From NCBI GenBank assembly GCA_041394325.1, contig JAWKIJ010000001.1:2480001-2544000 (forward strand): a stretch of DNA of 64,000 nt. The letters are read 5' to 3'. The stretch comes from JAWKIJ01 sp041394325. GTDB lineage: Bacteria; Actinomycetota; Acidimicrobiia; Acidimicrobiales; Microtrichaceae. The position numbers were made by a program, and so were the translations under genes. The notes beneath the pieces were generated by a model. The model was given only the letters and a program-made list of their open reading frames with translations, did no database searches and was not told the origin of the DNA. Of the stretch, positions 19,548 through 28,707 are shown one piece after another (the first letter of the stretch is position 1; each line of letters begins with the position of its first letter).

Positions 19548-21824
19548 ATGACCGTCACCGCCTCGACCCCCATCGAACTCGTCGCCGATGTCTATCGACG
19601 CCTCGGCGCGAGCAGTCGGCTCGCACGAACCCGGCTCGGACGACCGGTGACCCTCGCCGAGAAGATCCTGTTCAATCACCTCGACGACGCCGAGCACACC
19701 CCCGTCGAGCGGGGCGTCTCCTACAACGATCTCCGCCCCGACCGGGTGGCCATGCAGGACGCCACCGCCCAGATGGCCCTCCTCCAGTTCATGACGGCGG
19801 GGTTGGACCGGGTCGCGGCTCCGGCGACGGTGCACTGCGACCACCTGATCCAGGCGAAGGAGGGGGCCCGGGTCGACCTCCTGGCCGCGGAGCAGGGCAA
19901 CCAGGAGGTGTACGACTTCCTCGAGTCCGTCTCGGCCCGCTACGGGATCGGCTTCTGGGGCCCCGGATCGGGCATCATCCACCAGGTCGTCCTCGAGCAG
20001 TATGCGTTTCCCGGCGGGATGATGCTCGGCACGGACAGTCACACACCCAACGCCGGCGGCCTCGCAATGATCGCCATCGGCGTCGGTGGTGCGGACGCGG
20101 TCGACGTCCTCACCGGCTTCCCCTTCAACGTACGGTGGCCGAAACTGATCGGGGTCCACCTCACCGGATCGCTGAGCGGCTGGACCGCACCCAAGGACGT
20201 GATCCTGAAGGTGGCCGACATCCTCACCGTCAAGGGCGGGACCGGAGCGATCGTCGAGTACTTCGGTGAGGGAGCCGACGCGATCAGCTGCACCGGAAAG
20301 GCCACCATCTGCAACATGGGTGCCGAGATCGGCGCAACGACCTCTCTGTTTCCCTACGACGCCGCCATGGCCCGCTACCTCCGCTCCACCGGTCGATCGG
20401 CGATCGCGGATGCGGCCGACGCCGTGGCGGCGGACCTGCGTTCCGACGACGAGGTCGCGGCCAACCCGGGCGCGTTCTTCGACCAGGTCATCGAGATCGA
20501 CCTCTCGAAGTTGCGCCCCGGCATCAACGGACCGCACACCCCCGATCGGGCCAGGGACGTGTCGGCCCTCGGTGCCGAGGCGGCAAAGGAAGGATGGCCC
20601 CTCGAGATCAGCTCCGCCCTGGTCGGATCATGCACCAACTCCTCCTACGAGGACATCACCCGGGCGGCCTCCATCCTTCGCCAGGCCGCGGATGCCGGCC
20701 TCAAGGTGAAGGCACCCCTGTTGATCACGCCCGGCTCCGAGCAGGTGCGGGCGACCATCGAACGCGACGGGCTGCTCGCGACGTTCGAAGCGGCGGGGGC
20801 GACCGTCCTCGCGAATGCGTGCGGTCCGTGTATCGGCCAGTGGGCACGACCCGAGTCGATCACCTCCGAGCCGAACACGATCGTCACCAGCTACAACCGC
20901 AATTTTCCCAAACGCAACGACGGCTCCGCGAAGACGCTGGCCTTCGTCACCTCACCCGAGACCGTCGTCGCGCTCGCGCTCGCGGGAACGGTCGCGTTCG
21001 ATCCCCTCAACGACACGCTCACCAACGAGTCGGGTGAGCAGGTCCGCCTCGCCGAGCCGGTGGGGATCGAGTTGCCACCCGACGGCTTCACGTCCGGAGA
21101 CAACACCTTCGTGCCGCCCCCCGAGGACGGGACGATCGTCGAAGTGAAGGTCTCGCCGACGTCGCAGCGCCTGCAGGTGCTCGTTCCCTTCGAACCCTGG
21201 GACGGAGAGGACTTCACCGACCTTCCCATCCTGCTGAAGGCGAAGGGAAAGTGCACCACGGACCACATCTCGATGGCCGGTCCGTGGCTCAAGTACCGGG
21301 GACATCTGGAGAACATCTCGGGAAATCTCTTCCTCGGCGCGGTGAACGCCTTCACCGATGCCGTCGGGGAGGGGAAGGACCAGATCGACGGGACGACCCG
21401 GCCGTTCCCCGACATCGCCAAGCACTATCACGAGGCCGGCCAGCCCTGGATCGCCGTCGGTGACGAGAACTGGGGTGAGGGGAGTTCGAGGGAACACGCG
21501 GCGATGGAGCCTCGGTTCCGCGGCGCCAAGGCCATCCTCGTGCGAAGCTTCGCACGGATCCACGAGGCCAACCTGAAGAAGCAGGGGGTCCTTCCACTCA
21601 CGTTCGCCGATCCCGCCGACTACGACCGCATCGGCGAGGACGACCGGATCTCGGTCACCGACCTCGCAGCGCTCGCGCCCGGTCGGCCCGTGACGGTGAT
21701 CGTGACCTCGCCGGACGGGTCGAGCCGCACCATCGGTGCCACCCACACCATGAGCGACGAGCACATCGAGTGGTTCAAGGCGGGCTCCGCTCTCAACATC
21801 ATCCGCGCCCGGGCCGTGAAGTAG
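19548..21824 (+). CDS. acn: Aconitate hydratase
   Basis: TCA-cycle citrate/isocitrate isomerase with a [4Fe-4S] cluster, 758 residues, the length of the mitochondrial-type enzyme rather than the 890-residue AcnA/IRP type. Cluster cysteines are in VGSCTNSSYED and ANACGPCIGQW. Substrate-binding segments include GTDSHTPNAGGL, TSYNRNFPKRND, CTTDHISMAGPW and EGSSREHAAMEPR (swivel domain). ATG 19548 has a strong AGGAGG 5 nt upstream. The GntR/UTRA gene diverges from it, and citrate synthase lies 4.4 kb downstream on the same strand but under its own promoter. Confidence 0.95.
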   Translation: MTVTASTPIELVADVYRRLGASSRLARTRLGRPVTLAEKILFNHLDDAEHTPVERGVSYNDLRPDRVAMQDATAQMALLQFMTAGLDRVAAPATVHCDHLIQAKEGARVDLLAAEQGNQEVYDFLESVSARYGIGFWGPGSGIIHQVVLEQYAFPGGMMLGTDSHTPNAGGLAMIAIGVGGADAVDVLTGFPFNVRWPKLIGVHLTGSLSGWTAPKDVILKVADILTVKGGTGAIVEYFGEGADAISCTGKATICNMGAEIGATTSLFPYDAAMARYLRSTGRSAIADAADAVAADLRSDDEVAANPGAFFDQVIEIDLSKLRPGINGPHTPDRARDVSALGAEAAKEGWPLEISSALVGSCTNSSYEDITRAASILRQAADAGLKVKAPLLITPGSEQVRATIERDGLLATFEAAGATVLANACGPCIGQWARPESITSEPNTIVTSYNRNFPKRNDGSAKTLAFVTSPETVVALALAGTVAFDPLNDTLTNESGEQVRLAEPVGIELPPDGFTSGDNTFVPPPEDGTIVEVKVSPTSQRLQVLVPFEPWDGEDFTDLPILLKAKGKCTTDHISMAGPWLKYRGHLENISGNLFLGAVNAFTDAVGEGKDQIDGTTRPFPDIAKHYHEAGQPWIAVGDENWGEGSSREHAAMEPRFRGAKAILVRSFARIHEANLKKQGVLPLTFADPADYDRIGEDDRISVTDLAALAPGRPVTVIVTSPDGSSRTIGATHTMSDEHIEWFKAGSALNIIRARAVK

Positions 21825-21889
21825 CGGCGGTCCGCCGTCGCCTTCCCCTCTCGCCCCGCGACACTCCGCGCCGTACTAACTTTCGGGGC

Positions 21890-22369
21890 GTGAGCGTGGA
21901 AGCGGGCTGGTACCAGGACCCCTACGGACAACCGGTGTCACGCTGGTGGGACGGGCAGCAATGGACCGAGTACACACAGGATCCCGGTGCCGCTCCTCGA
22001 CCGACCGGCGGAGGCGGTGACGCGACCGCATGGGTGGCGCCGGAGGTCGAACTGCCGCTGCTTCCGGCCATAGGGCAGACGATCGAGGAGCGGCGGGCGC
22101 AGCTCGCCGAGCGCGACCGTGAGCGGCGCCTCGACGAGATGCTCGTCACCGCCGTCCAGTCCAACGTCATCCCCCCGGTGTCGTCGCCCGGCGCCGAACC
22201 GGTCAACGACGACGTGGTGTCGGTCGTCGACCTCACGCACGCGAAACCGCCGTCCAAACAGTCCAGCCTGTTCAGCGACGCATCACCGGCGGCCAAGGCG
22301 ATGATCATCGCCGGAGGGGTCGTACTCTTCGTGGCCGCGCTACTCGTGGTGCTGAGCGTCCTCGGCTGA
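21890..22369 (+). CDS. DUF2510 membrane-anchored protein
   Basis: 159 residues. The N-terminus WYQDPYGQPVSRWWDGQQWT is the DUF2510 motif common in actinobacterial membrane proteins. A charged middle (ERRAQLAERDRERRLDEML) may be a short coiled coil, and one C-terminal helix (AMIIAGGVVLFVAALLVVL) anchors it with the bulk in the cytoplasm. GTG 21890 is chosen because TAACTT lies 7 nt upstream, predicting a leaderless message, and because the motif follows at once. Function unknown. Confidence 0.8.
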   Translation: MSVEAGWYQDPYGQPVSRWWDGQQWTEYTQDPGAAPRPTGGGGDATAWVAPEVELPLLPAIGQTIEERRAQLAERDRERRLDEMLVTAVQSNVIPPVSSPGAEPVNDDVVSVVDLTHAKPPSKQSSLFSDASPAAKAMIIAGGVVLFVAALLVVLSVLG

Positions 22370-22397
22370 CCTCAGCCGCCGATCGAGTCCCCAACCC

Positions 22398-23267
22398 TCA
22401 GCGTCGACGGGCACCCTCGGGCCGCGTCGGCTCCACGACGTAGCCGACATCCCGATCGGACAACGCTCCGCGCGCCTCGGAGCGTCGGGGCTTCTCGACG
22501 GCGGGGGCGGCGACGGAGATCCCGGGGTCGACTCCGTCGCGAGGGTTGCCCAGGTCGACCCGGGGCACTGCTCCTTCGGGCACGATGATCGGCATCGTGA
22601 CCGGTGTCGTGAGCGCCGAGCGGAACACCGAACGACTGATGTCACGGGCGGTCACGACGAAGTAGGCGGCCCAGGCGAGGATCCCGAGGAGCTTCGCCCC
22701 GTCCTCGATCACGTTCCAGCCGGCACCGGGCAGCGGGGAGTAGACGGTGTCGACGACGAGTGAGGCGCCGAGCGCCGCCCCCGCCGCGAGGAGCAGGTGC
22801 GCATGGGTGCGGCGCAGCTCGGCCAGGTGGGTGCCGACCCACCAGGCGACCAACACGACGAGCGCGAGTTCGCCGACGATCTTGGGAGTACGCAGTTCGG
22901 TGGGGAGGAGCACCGCGTGCAGTTGGAGGAGGTCGTCGAGGAGCAGCACCGTGCCGACCACACCACCTGCGAGCAGGAAGCGCCGAGCCCGGGTCCGGAG
23001 ACCGAGGTCGCACAGCCAGGCACCCGCGAATGCGGCGGCGGCTCCCACCGTCCAGGCGAGTACGCCGAGATTGGAGACCAACCCCGTGTACCAGGTCTCA
23101 CCCATGGTGAAGGACGGATCCATCAGCAGTTCGCCGGCGGTCTCCCGTGGTCGAGTCGCCACGATGGCGATCAACCCACCGCCGATCGTCCACATGACCG
23201 CGAGTGGCACGAAGGTCCGGAGACGGTCCCGTACCGAACGCTTCTGACGACGCTCCTCGCTGTTCAC
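22398..23267 (-). CDS. Hypothetical polytopic membrane protein
   Basis: 289 residues with about six membrane helices in the first 210 (for instance VLAWTVGAAAAFAGAWL and IVGELALVVLVAWWVGTHL) and a hydrophilic Pro/Arg-rich C-terminal tail of about 75 residues. No family is recognised. GTG 23267 is chosen because the first helix follows a short basic stretch; the frame stays open upstream. It converges on the DUF2510 gene, 28 bp apart. Confidence 0.65.
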   Translation of the reverse strand: MNSEERRQKRSVRDRLRTFVPLAVMWTIGGGLIAIVATRPRETAGELLMDPSFTMGETWYTGLVSNLGVLAWTVGAAAAFAGAWLCDLGLRTRARRFLLAGGVVGTVLLLDDLLQLHAVLLPTELRTPKIVGELALVVLVAWWVGTHLAELRRTHAHLLLAAGAALGASLVVDTVYSPLPGAGWNVIEDGAKLLGILAWAAYFVVTARDISRSVFRSALTTPVTMPIIVPEGAVPRVDLGNPRDGVDPGISVAAPAVEKPRRSEARGALSDRDVGYVVEPTRPEGARRR

Positions 23268-23351
23268 GCCCCTTCTATCGGCAGGAGGAGAACGAACATG
23301 AGGCGTTCGACCCACCGTCGGTCCCCGGATGATGCGGCCCGAGCGGAGCGA

Positions 23352-24866
23352 TCAGTCGGTCCCCGGGCGCCGGCCGGCTTCTCTCGATGCGTCCGAATCG
23401 GCGGAACCGTGCGGCGTCGCGAGGCGGATCTCCTCGGGCGTCGGGTCGTAGTGGTCGCGCGCAGAGGGGGGTAACAGGCGGACGATCGCGTCCATGATGG
23501 CCTGGGTATCCGCCTCGACGTCGTCGTATCGCAGCTCGACCGGCGGACCGACCCGGATCTGCACGGTCGGCGGGTTGATGATGTTCGCGACGTTGGGCAG
23601 GGTCGATGACCTCGGCCAGACGTGTTCGGTTCCCCACAACCCGACCGGGATCACGGGCGCTCGTGACTCGGCGGCGAGACGAGCCGCCCCCCACCGTCCG
23701 CGCAACACGGGGTTGTAGAGCTCCCGTCCCCGGGGGATGGTTCCCTGGGGCATCAATGCGACCAGATCCCCCCCGTGCAACGCGTCCACCGCCGCGCGCA
23801 GCGGCTCGTCCGATCCGGTGCCCCGGTCGACCCTGATCCCCCCCATGGCCCGGGCCACGTCACCGACGATCGGGGCATCGAAGACCTCCCGCTTGCCGAG
23901 GAAACGGATCGGTCGTCCCGACTGGGCGAGGAGGTAGCCGAGCGCGAGCGGATCGAAGTAGCTCCGATGCTTCGCGACGATGATCGCAGGGCCGGTGGCG
24001 GGGACCCGGCGCTTGCCGTAGCAACGGAAGCGGACGAAGGGCATGAACTCCTGGCGGGCGAGTCGCTGCGCGACCAGCTGAGGTTCGAGCCCCGCGATCT
24101 TGAGGACGCCCGGCGGAGCGTCGAAGGAACGCAGCGGCCAACGGCGCAAGGTGGCGAACGCGAACAGACGCGGATCGGGATTGACCGCGGTCGGGTGCCC
24201 CACCATGGAGAGCATCGGGATGTCGTAGTAGCTGTCGCTGTAGGCGTAGCTCGCGGCGAGGTCGATCCGCTTCGCCTCCGCGAACTCCCGTACGGCACGG
24301 GCCTTTCCGCGGCCCCACACGAAAGGACCGTCGATCGTGCCGTCGAAGGTCGCGGTGTCACCAGTGCGGTCCACGCCGTATCGGGTCGCGATCACGTCGT
24401 CAATGCCGAGAATGTCGGCGAGCGGTGCCACGAGGTGTTGCGGCGTAGTGGTCGCCATCACGACGCGACGCCCGGCCGCATGGTGTTCGGCGATTTCGAC
24501 GTGCGCGAACGGAAGGATCCTCTCGACGATGCGGGGGGCCGCGAGGGCGGCAGCGTCGTCCACGGCTCCGACGGGCCAGCCTCGCACCATGCGGATCCCC
24601 TCCCGCGCGAGGAGCATCGTGGGATAGTTCTCCCCCACGAGGTCGAACATCTTGAAGAGCAGCGGTTCGAGTGGATTGCGGCGTTCTGCCAGGACGCCGA
24701 CCTCGCGGAGCGCCTCGGAGAAGATCGGGCCGCTCGCCCCACCGAGCAGGGTGCGATCGAGGTCGAAGAACGCCGCCTCCGGCTTCGCCCGTGACCGGGG
24801 CCTGCGGCGCGTACCGGTCGACTCCGCCGATGCCTTGGCCGACTTTGGGGTCGGTGCTTTCGCCAT
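23352..24866 (-). CDS. HAD phosphatase / 1-acyl-glycerol-3-phosphate acyltransferase fusion
   Basis: 504 residues with two domains. The first (about 30-230) is a HAD-IB phosphatase: FFDLDRTLLGG for the nucleophile Asp, VVMATTTPQHL for motif II, and YSDSYYDIPMLSMVG for motif IV. The second (about 275-470) is a PlsC acyltransferase with AKHRSYFDPLALGY (HX4D) and LMPQGTIPRG. Such fusions occur in actinobacteria and are thought to link phosphatidic acid synthesis with dephosphorylation of a phospholipid intermediate. A Lys/Arg-rich 28-residue leader precedes the HAD domain. A TAGCTT box 6 nt before ATG 24866 predicts a leaderless message. Confidence 0.9.
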   Translation of the reverse strand: MAKAPTPKSAKASAESTGTRRRPRSRAKPEAAFFDLDRTLLGGASGPIFSEALREVGVLAERRNPLEPLLFKMFDLVGENYPTMLLAREGIRMVRGWPVGAVDDAAALAAPRIVERILPFAHVEIAEHHAAGRRVVMATTTPQHLVAPLADILGIDDVIATRYGVDRTGDTATFDGTIDGPFVWGRGKARAVREFAEAKRIDLAASYAYSDSYYDIPMLSMVGHPTAVNPDPRLFAFATLRRWPLRSFDAPPGVLKIAGLEPQLVAQRLARQEFMPFVRFRCYGKRRVPATGPAIIVAKHRSYFDPLALGYLLAQSGRPIRFLGKREVFDAPIVGDVARAMGGIRVDRGTGSDEPLRAAVDALHGGDLVALMPQGTIPRGRELYNPVLRGRWGAARLAAESRAPVIPVGLWGTEHVWPRSSTLPNVANIINPPTVQIRVGPPVELRYDDVEADTQAIMDAIVRLLPPSARDHYDPTPEEIRLATPHGSADSDASREAGRRPGTD

Positions 24867-24872
24867 GGGCGC

Positions 24873-24878
24873 AAGCTA
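24873..24878 (-). promoter_or_regulatory. -10 box of the HAD-acyltransferase gene
   Basis: TAGCTT on the minus strand with exactly 6 nt to ATG 24866. This is the same geometry as at other leaderless genes in the window. Confidence 0.55.
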
Positions 24879-24916
24879 CGCGCCCCGCGCCCCCCGGACA
24901 CCTCGTACCCCTCGCT

Positions 24917-24977
24917 CCACCGGTTTTGTCGCGCGAAAGTCGCGGTGGCCGCGACTTTCGCGCGACAAAACCGGTGG
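24917..24977. repeat. Perfect 29-bp inverted repeat
   Basis: The arms 24917-24945 and 24949-24977 are perfect reverse complements around a TGG loop. The arm contains TGTCGCGCGAAAGTCGCG, shared with the element at 11735. It lies in the 361-bp spacer between two divergent genes, 39 bp upstream of the -10 of the HAD-acyltransferase gene, so a simple terminator role does not fit. The rest of this spacer (24978-25145) holds no recognisable gene. Confidence 0.9.
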
Positions 24978-25145
24978 GGTGGGCCGCGGTGAGGGAGAAA
25001 ACGACCGAAGGGCTGGAGGGGGGTCCAGCCCTTCGGGATGATCTCACGCGGGGGACGCGGAGATCCTGATGGCGACGCTCGGAGGGGGATCCGGGTCGCC
25101 GTGGTGTGGGATTCATGATACCGGCTACCCCCGCCATCAACCATG

Positions 25146-25169
25146 GATATTCAGTTGATTTCTGATATC
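25146..25169. promoter_or_regulatory. AT-rich inverted repeat, candidate LysR site
   Basis: GATATTCAG (25146-25154) and CTGATATC (25162-25169) form an inverted repeat with one extra base and a 7-bp centre. It lies about 60 bp before the LysR-type gene and is a conspicuous AT-rich island in GC-rich DNA. LysR proteins often bind imperfect dyads with T-N11-A cores, so autoregulation is plausible (inference). Confidence 0.4.
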
Positions 25170-25227
25170 GTTCACAGAGATACGCCCGTCCGGGCGCCCG
25201 GCACGACGACCCGTCGACGAGGTGGAC

Positions 25228-26136
25228 GTGGAACCACGACAGTTCCGTGCATTGCTCGCGGTCGACGAGCACGGCAGCTTCTCCGCGGCGGCTCGTGCCC
25301 TCGGAACGGTGCAGTCCAACGTAAGCACCCATATCGCACGCCTCGAAGACGAATTGGACGAGGTGCTCATCGACAGGGCCACCATCACCCTGACCGAGTC
25401 CGGGCGTGTGGTTGCGACCCGTGCCCGTCGTATCGAGGCGGAGTTGGCCTCCCTCGAATCGGATCTGGCGTCGCTGCGCGACGTGGTCCGCGGCGAGGTC
25501 AGCCTCGGCGTCATCGGTACGACGGCCCGATGGCTCGCGCCCCGTCTGCTCTCGGTGCTGGCAGCGGACTGCCCGGAGGTGAAGCTCCGCCTGCTCGACG
25601 GCACCACCACCGCGCTGATCCTCCAGTTGCAGGCGGGCCAGATCGACGCGGCCGTAGTCACCCTCCCGTCGGGTTCGACCGAGGTCGTCGAGGACCCACT
25701 CTTCGAGGAGGACGGTGTGCTCGTGGCACCGGTCGGCCACGCCCTCTACGACCGGTCGTCGCTGTCGGTGGCGGACCTGGCCGGTCACCCTCTGTTGTTG
25801 GAGGCGCCCGGGACGACCTTCCGCACCCAACTCGACGATGCCGCACGGGCCTCGGGGGTCGAGCTCACTCCGCAGGCGGAGGTGGACGGCATGCGGCTGC
25901 TCGCCTCCCTCGTCTTCGGCGGCTTCGGCGCCGCGGTCCTCCCGGCGGGGGCAACCGCTCTGGTCACGCCGGGACCGTGGCGCAGCATCCCGCTCCGCGA
26001 CGGAGGTCATCGGACGATCGGCGTGGTCCGTCGACGACGGGCGATGCCCTCGCCGGCCGAACGGGCCGTGACCGACCGCCTCCGGGAGATCATCGGGCGC
26101 GAGGCACCGCTCAACGCGGGTATCCACCCACGCTGA
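25228..26136 (+). CDS. LysR family transcriptional regulator
   Basis: 302 residues. The N-terminal winged helix is EPRQFRALLAVDEHGSFSAAARALG followed by VQSNVSTHIARLED. A linker helix leads into the periplasmic-binding-like effector domain (EVSLGVIGTTARWLAPRLL to FGGFGAAVLPAG). GTG 25228 gives the standard LysR N-terminus; an in-frame GTG sits 6 nt earlier. It points toward citrate synthase, 119 bp downstream on the same strand, which has its own -10. The target and effector are unknown. The frame is unbroken. Confidence 0.9.
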   Translation: MEPRQFRALLAVDEHGSFSAAARALGTVQSNVSTHIARLEDELDEVLIDRATITLTESGRVVATRARRIEAELASLESDLASLRDVVRGEVSLGVIGTTARWLAPRLLSVLAADCPEVKLRLLDGTTTALILQLQAGQIDAAVVTLPSGSTEVVEDPLFEEDGVLVAPVGHALYDRSSLSVADLAGHPLLLEAPGTTFRTQLDDAARASGVELTPQAEVDGMRLLASLVFGGFGAAVLPAGATALVTPGPWRSIPLRDGGHRTIGVVRRRRAMPSPAERAVTDRLREIIGREAPLNAGIHPR

Positions 26137-26241
26137 TCGCGCCGACGGTCGATCCCGACGACGCCGGGCGGCCGCGACGTGTGGAGCCCTTCGGCTCGAA
26201 GGCCCATCGGTCCGCTCGGCCACCTCCGGGCGGACCGCTCC

Positions 26242-26247
26242 TAGACT
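26242..26247 (+). promoter_or_regulatory. -10 box of citrate synthase
   Basis: TAGACT lies 8 nt before ATG 26256. The spacing predicts transcription starting at or next to the A of the ATG. Confidence 0.5.
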
Positions 26248-26255
26248 CGGTTGCA

Positions 26256-27587
26256 ATGACAGAGTCCATCACGATCACCGACAACCGCAACGGCGACCAG
26301 ATCGAGATCCCCATCGTCAACGGGACGGTCGACGCCAAGGCCTGGTCGAAGCTGTTGCCGGGTGTCTGGTTTCTCGACCCATCGTTCGGATCGACCGCCG
26401 CCACGGAGAGTGCCATCACCGAACTCAAGGGCGAGGCGGGAATCCTCCGGTACCGCGGCTACCCCATCGAGCAACTCGCCGAGCACTCCAGCTACCTCGA
26501 GGTGGCCTACCTGCTGATCTACGGTGAGCTGCCTACCTCCGAACAGTTCGAACAGTGGCGCTACGACATCATGCACCACACCTACATCCACGAGAACGTC
26601 CGCAAACGTTTCATGGAGGGGTTCCACCACGACGCGCACCCCATGGGGATGCTCGTGTCGTCGGCCGCCGCATTGTCGACCTTCTACCCCGAGGCCAAGC
26701 AGATCGACGACGACGACAACCTCGACCGTCAGATCGTGCGCCTCATCGCCAAGATGCCCACGCTCGCGGCGGGAGCGCACCGCTTCTCGGTGGGGATGCC
26801 GTTCGTGTATCCCGACAACTCCCTCGACTTCACCGCCAACTTCCTCTCGATGATGTGGAAGATCGCCGAGCCCCGTTACGAGGCAAATCCGGTGTTGGCC
26901 CGCGCCCTGGACATCCTCTTCATCCTGCACGCCGACCACGAACAGAACTGCTCGACAACGGCCATGCGGACCGTCGGCTCCTCACATGCCGACCCCTATT
27001 CGGCCACGGCCGCGGCCGCCGCCGCCCTCTACGGCCCACGCCACGGTGGTGCGAACGAGGCCGTCCTGAAGATGCTCAACGAGATCGGATCGATCGACAA
27101 CGTCGCGGCCTTCATCGATTCGGTGAAGGCGGGCCACGGCCGCCTCCAGGGTTTCGGTCATCGCGTCTACAAGAACTTCGACCCCCGCGCCACGATCATC
27201 AAGCGCACCGCGTACGAGGTCTTCGAGGTCACCGGCAAGAGCCCGCTGTTGGACATCGCGCTGAAGTTGGAGGAGGTCGCGCTCGCCGACGAATACTTCA
27301 TCAGCCGCAAGCTGTACCCGAACGTCGACTTCTATTCCGGCCTCATCTACCAGGCGATGGGCTTCCCCCTGAACATGTTCACCGTCCTGTTCGCCATCCC
27401 ACGCACGGCGGGTTGGCTCGCGCACTATCGCGAGCTCCTGGCGCAGGATTCGCGGATCTCCCGGCCGCGGCAGGCCTACATCGGGGAGGGAGCCCGGGAC
27501 TACACCCCCTCACCTCCCGCTGACCAGCCGGAGCGAGTGCGCACCCCCGACCCCGCCGCACCGTCTGCATCATGGACTTCGAGCTGA
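26256..27587 (+). CDS. gltA: Citrate synthase
   Basis: Condenses acetyl-CoA with oxaloacetate, entry to the TCA cycle. 443 residues of the hexameric type II bacterial form. Catalytic residues are in HADHEQNCSTTAMR, the GPRHGGANE histidine, and GFGHRVYKNFDPRA, with the second histidine and the substrate arginines. The N-terminus ITITDNRNGDQIEIPI is typical. The C-terminus runs about 20 residues past the usual GARDYTP end and overlaps the start of the next gene by 16 bp. Translation of the acyl-CoA dehydrogenase is therefore probably coupled to it. Confidence 0.95.
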   Translation: MTESITITDNRNGDQIEIPIVNGTVDAKAWSKLLPGVWFLDPSFGSTAATESAITELKGEAGILRYRGYPIEQLAEHSSYLEVAYLLIYGELPTSEQFEQWRYDIMHHTYIHENVRKRFMEGFHHDAHPMGMLVSSAAALSTFYPEAKQIDDDDNLDRQIVRLIAKMPTLAAGAHRFSVGMPFVYPDNSLDFTANFLSMMWKIAEPRYEANPVLARALDILFILHADHEQNCSTTAMRTVGSSHADPYSATAAAAAALYGPRHGGANEAVLKMLNEIGSIDNVAAFIDSVKAGHGRLQGFGHRVYKNFDPRATIIKRTAYEVFEVTGKSPLLDIALKLEEVALADEYFISRKLYPNVDFYSGLIYQAMGFPLNMFTVLFAIPRTAGWLAHYRELLAQDSRISRPRQAYIGEGARDYTPSPPADQPERVRTPDPAAPSASWTSS

Positions 27588-28681
27588 GCCCCGAGTTGGC
27601 CGCACTCGGCGACGAGGCTCGAGCGTTCGCCCGCGACTACGTCGCGGACCTCGACGTCACGGAGGACTCGTGGCTACGCGGCGTCGACCACGACCTACCT
27701 CCGTTGCTGGCGGCTCGCGGCTGGCTCGGCATGACGCTGCCCGTCGAGTTCGGTGGGAGGGGCCGAAGTGCCCTCGAACGCTTCGTCGTGGTCGAGGCGC
27801 TGATATCGGAGGGGGCACCCCTCGCGTCGGCGTGGTTCGCCGACCGCCAGATCGGACCGACACTCGTCCAGTTCGGCACCGACGAGCAACGCGAGCGATT
27901 CCTACCAGGGATCGTCGCCGGCACCGGTGCGTGGTGTGTCGGCATGAGCGAGCCCGACGCCGGTAGCGACGTCGCCTCGCTTCGCACCAGGGCCGAGCGG
28001 CACGGTGACACATGGGTGGTCAACGGTTCCAAGGTATGGACCTCGGGTGCCGCCGAGTCCGACTGGTGCTATCTCGTCGCCCGCACCGACCCCGATGCCC
28101 CGGCACACGCCGGTCTGTCCGAACTGATCGTCGATCTTCGTTCGCCGGGAGTGGAGATCCGCCCCATCCGCGACATGACCGACGACCGGCACTTCTGCGA
28201 GGTGCTCTTCACCGACGTCGAGGTGCCGGCCGACCTCCTGGTGGGCGCCGAGAACGGTGCGTTCAAGCAGATCATGCGCCAGATGGAGCACGAGCGAGGG
28301 GGGATCGACCGGCTCGTCTCCAACCGCCGCCTCTACCTCGATGTGATGGAGTCCCTCACCCCCGAGCAGCGAAATGATCCGCTCGTGCGCCAGGACCTCG
28401 CCCGCTTCGAGGGCGGCTACCGGATCGGACGGAACCTGGTGCTTCGCGAAGTGACAGGGCAGGCGCCGAAGGCCTTCTCGGCGGCGACCAAGACGTGGTG
28501 CACCGAGTTCGAGCAGCGGGTGGCCGCCTTCTGTGCCCGGATGGGTGGGCCGGGCACCATGCTGAGGGGCCGGACCGCTCGCAACATCTGTTATGCGCCC
28601 GGCTACACGATCATGGGGGGCACGACCCAGATCCTGCGCAACGTGATCGGTGAACGAATCCTGGGGCTGCCTCGCGCCTGA
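27572..28681 (+). CDS. Acyl-CoA dehydrogenase
   Basis: 369 residues. FAD-dependent alpha,beta-dehydrogenation of an acyl-CoA. Family features are the N-terminal helical domain, WCVGMSEPDAGSDVASLRTRA (FAD and substrate contact), WVVNGSKVWTSGA, and C-terminal YTIMGGTTQILRNVIGERILGLPR. The canonical Glu base position is not obvious, so substrate class cannot be given. ATG 27572 overlaps the 3' end of gltA. This suggests co-expression, though a metabolic link between the two is not clear. Confidence 0.9.
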   Translation: MDFELSPELAALGDEARAFARDYVADLDVTEDSWLRGVDHDLPPLLAARGWLGMTLPVEFGGRGRSALERFVVVEALISEGAPLASAWFADRQIGPTLVQFGTDEQRERFLPGIVAGTGAWCVGMSEPDAGSDVASLRTRAERHGDTWVVNGSKVWTSGAAESDWCYLVARTDPDAPAHAGLSELIVDLRSPGVEIRPIRDMTDDRHFCEVLFTDVEVPADLLVGAENGAFKQIMRQMEHERGGIDRLVSNRRLYLDVMESLTPEQRNDPLVRQDLARFEGGYRIGRNLVLREVTGQAPKAFSAATKTWCTEFEQRVAAFCARMGGPGTMLRGRTARNICYAPGYTIMGGTTQILRNVIGERILGLPRA

Positions 28682-28707
28682 GAGTCCGCCGCTTCGCGCC
28701 CTCCCGC

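Noticed and set aside
24400..26256. Long minus-strand frame over the HAD-acyltransferase start and the LysR gene
   Set aside because: It is antisense to a clear LysR protein and has no family features.
25143..27587. A long frame joining LysR-region sequence to citrate synthase
   Set aside because: The first 370 codons are a shadow of the LysR gene in another frame. Citrate synthase starts at ATG 26256, where a -10 box and the canonical N-terminus agree.
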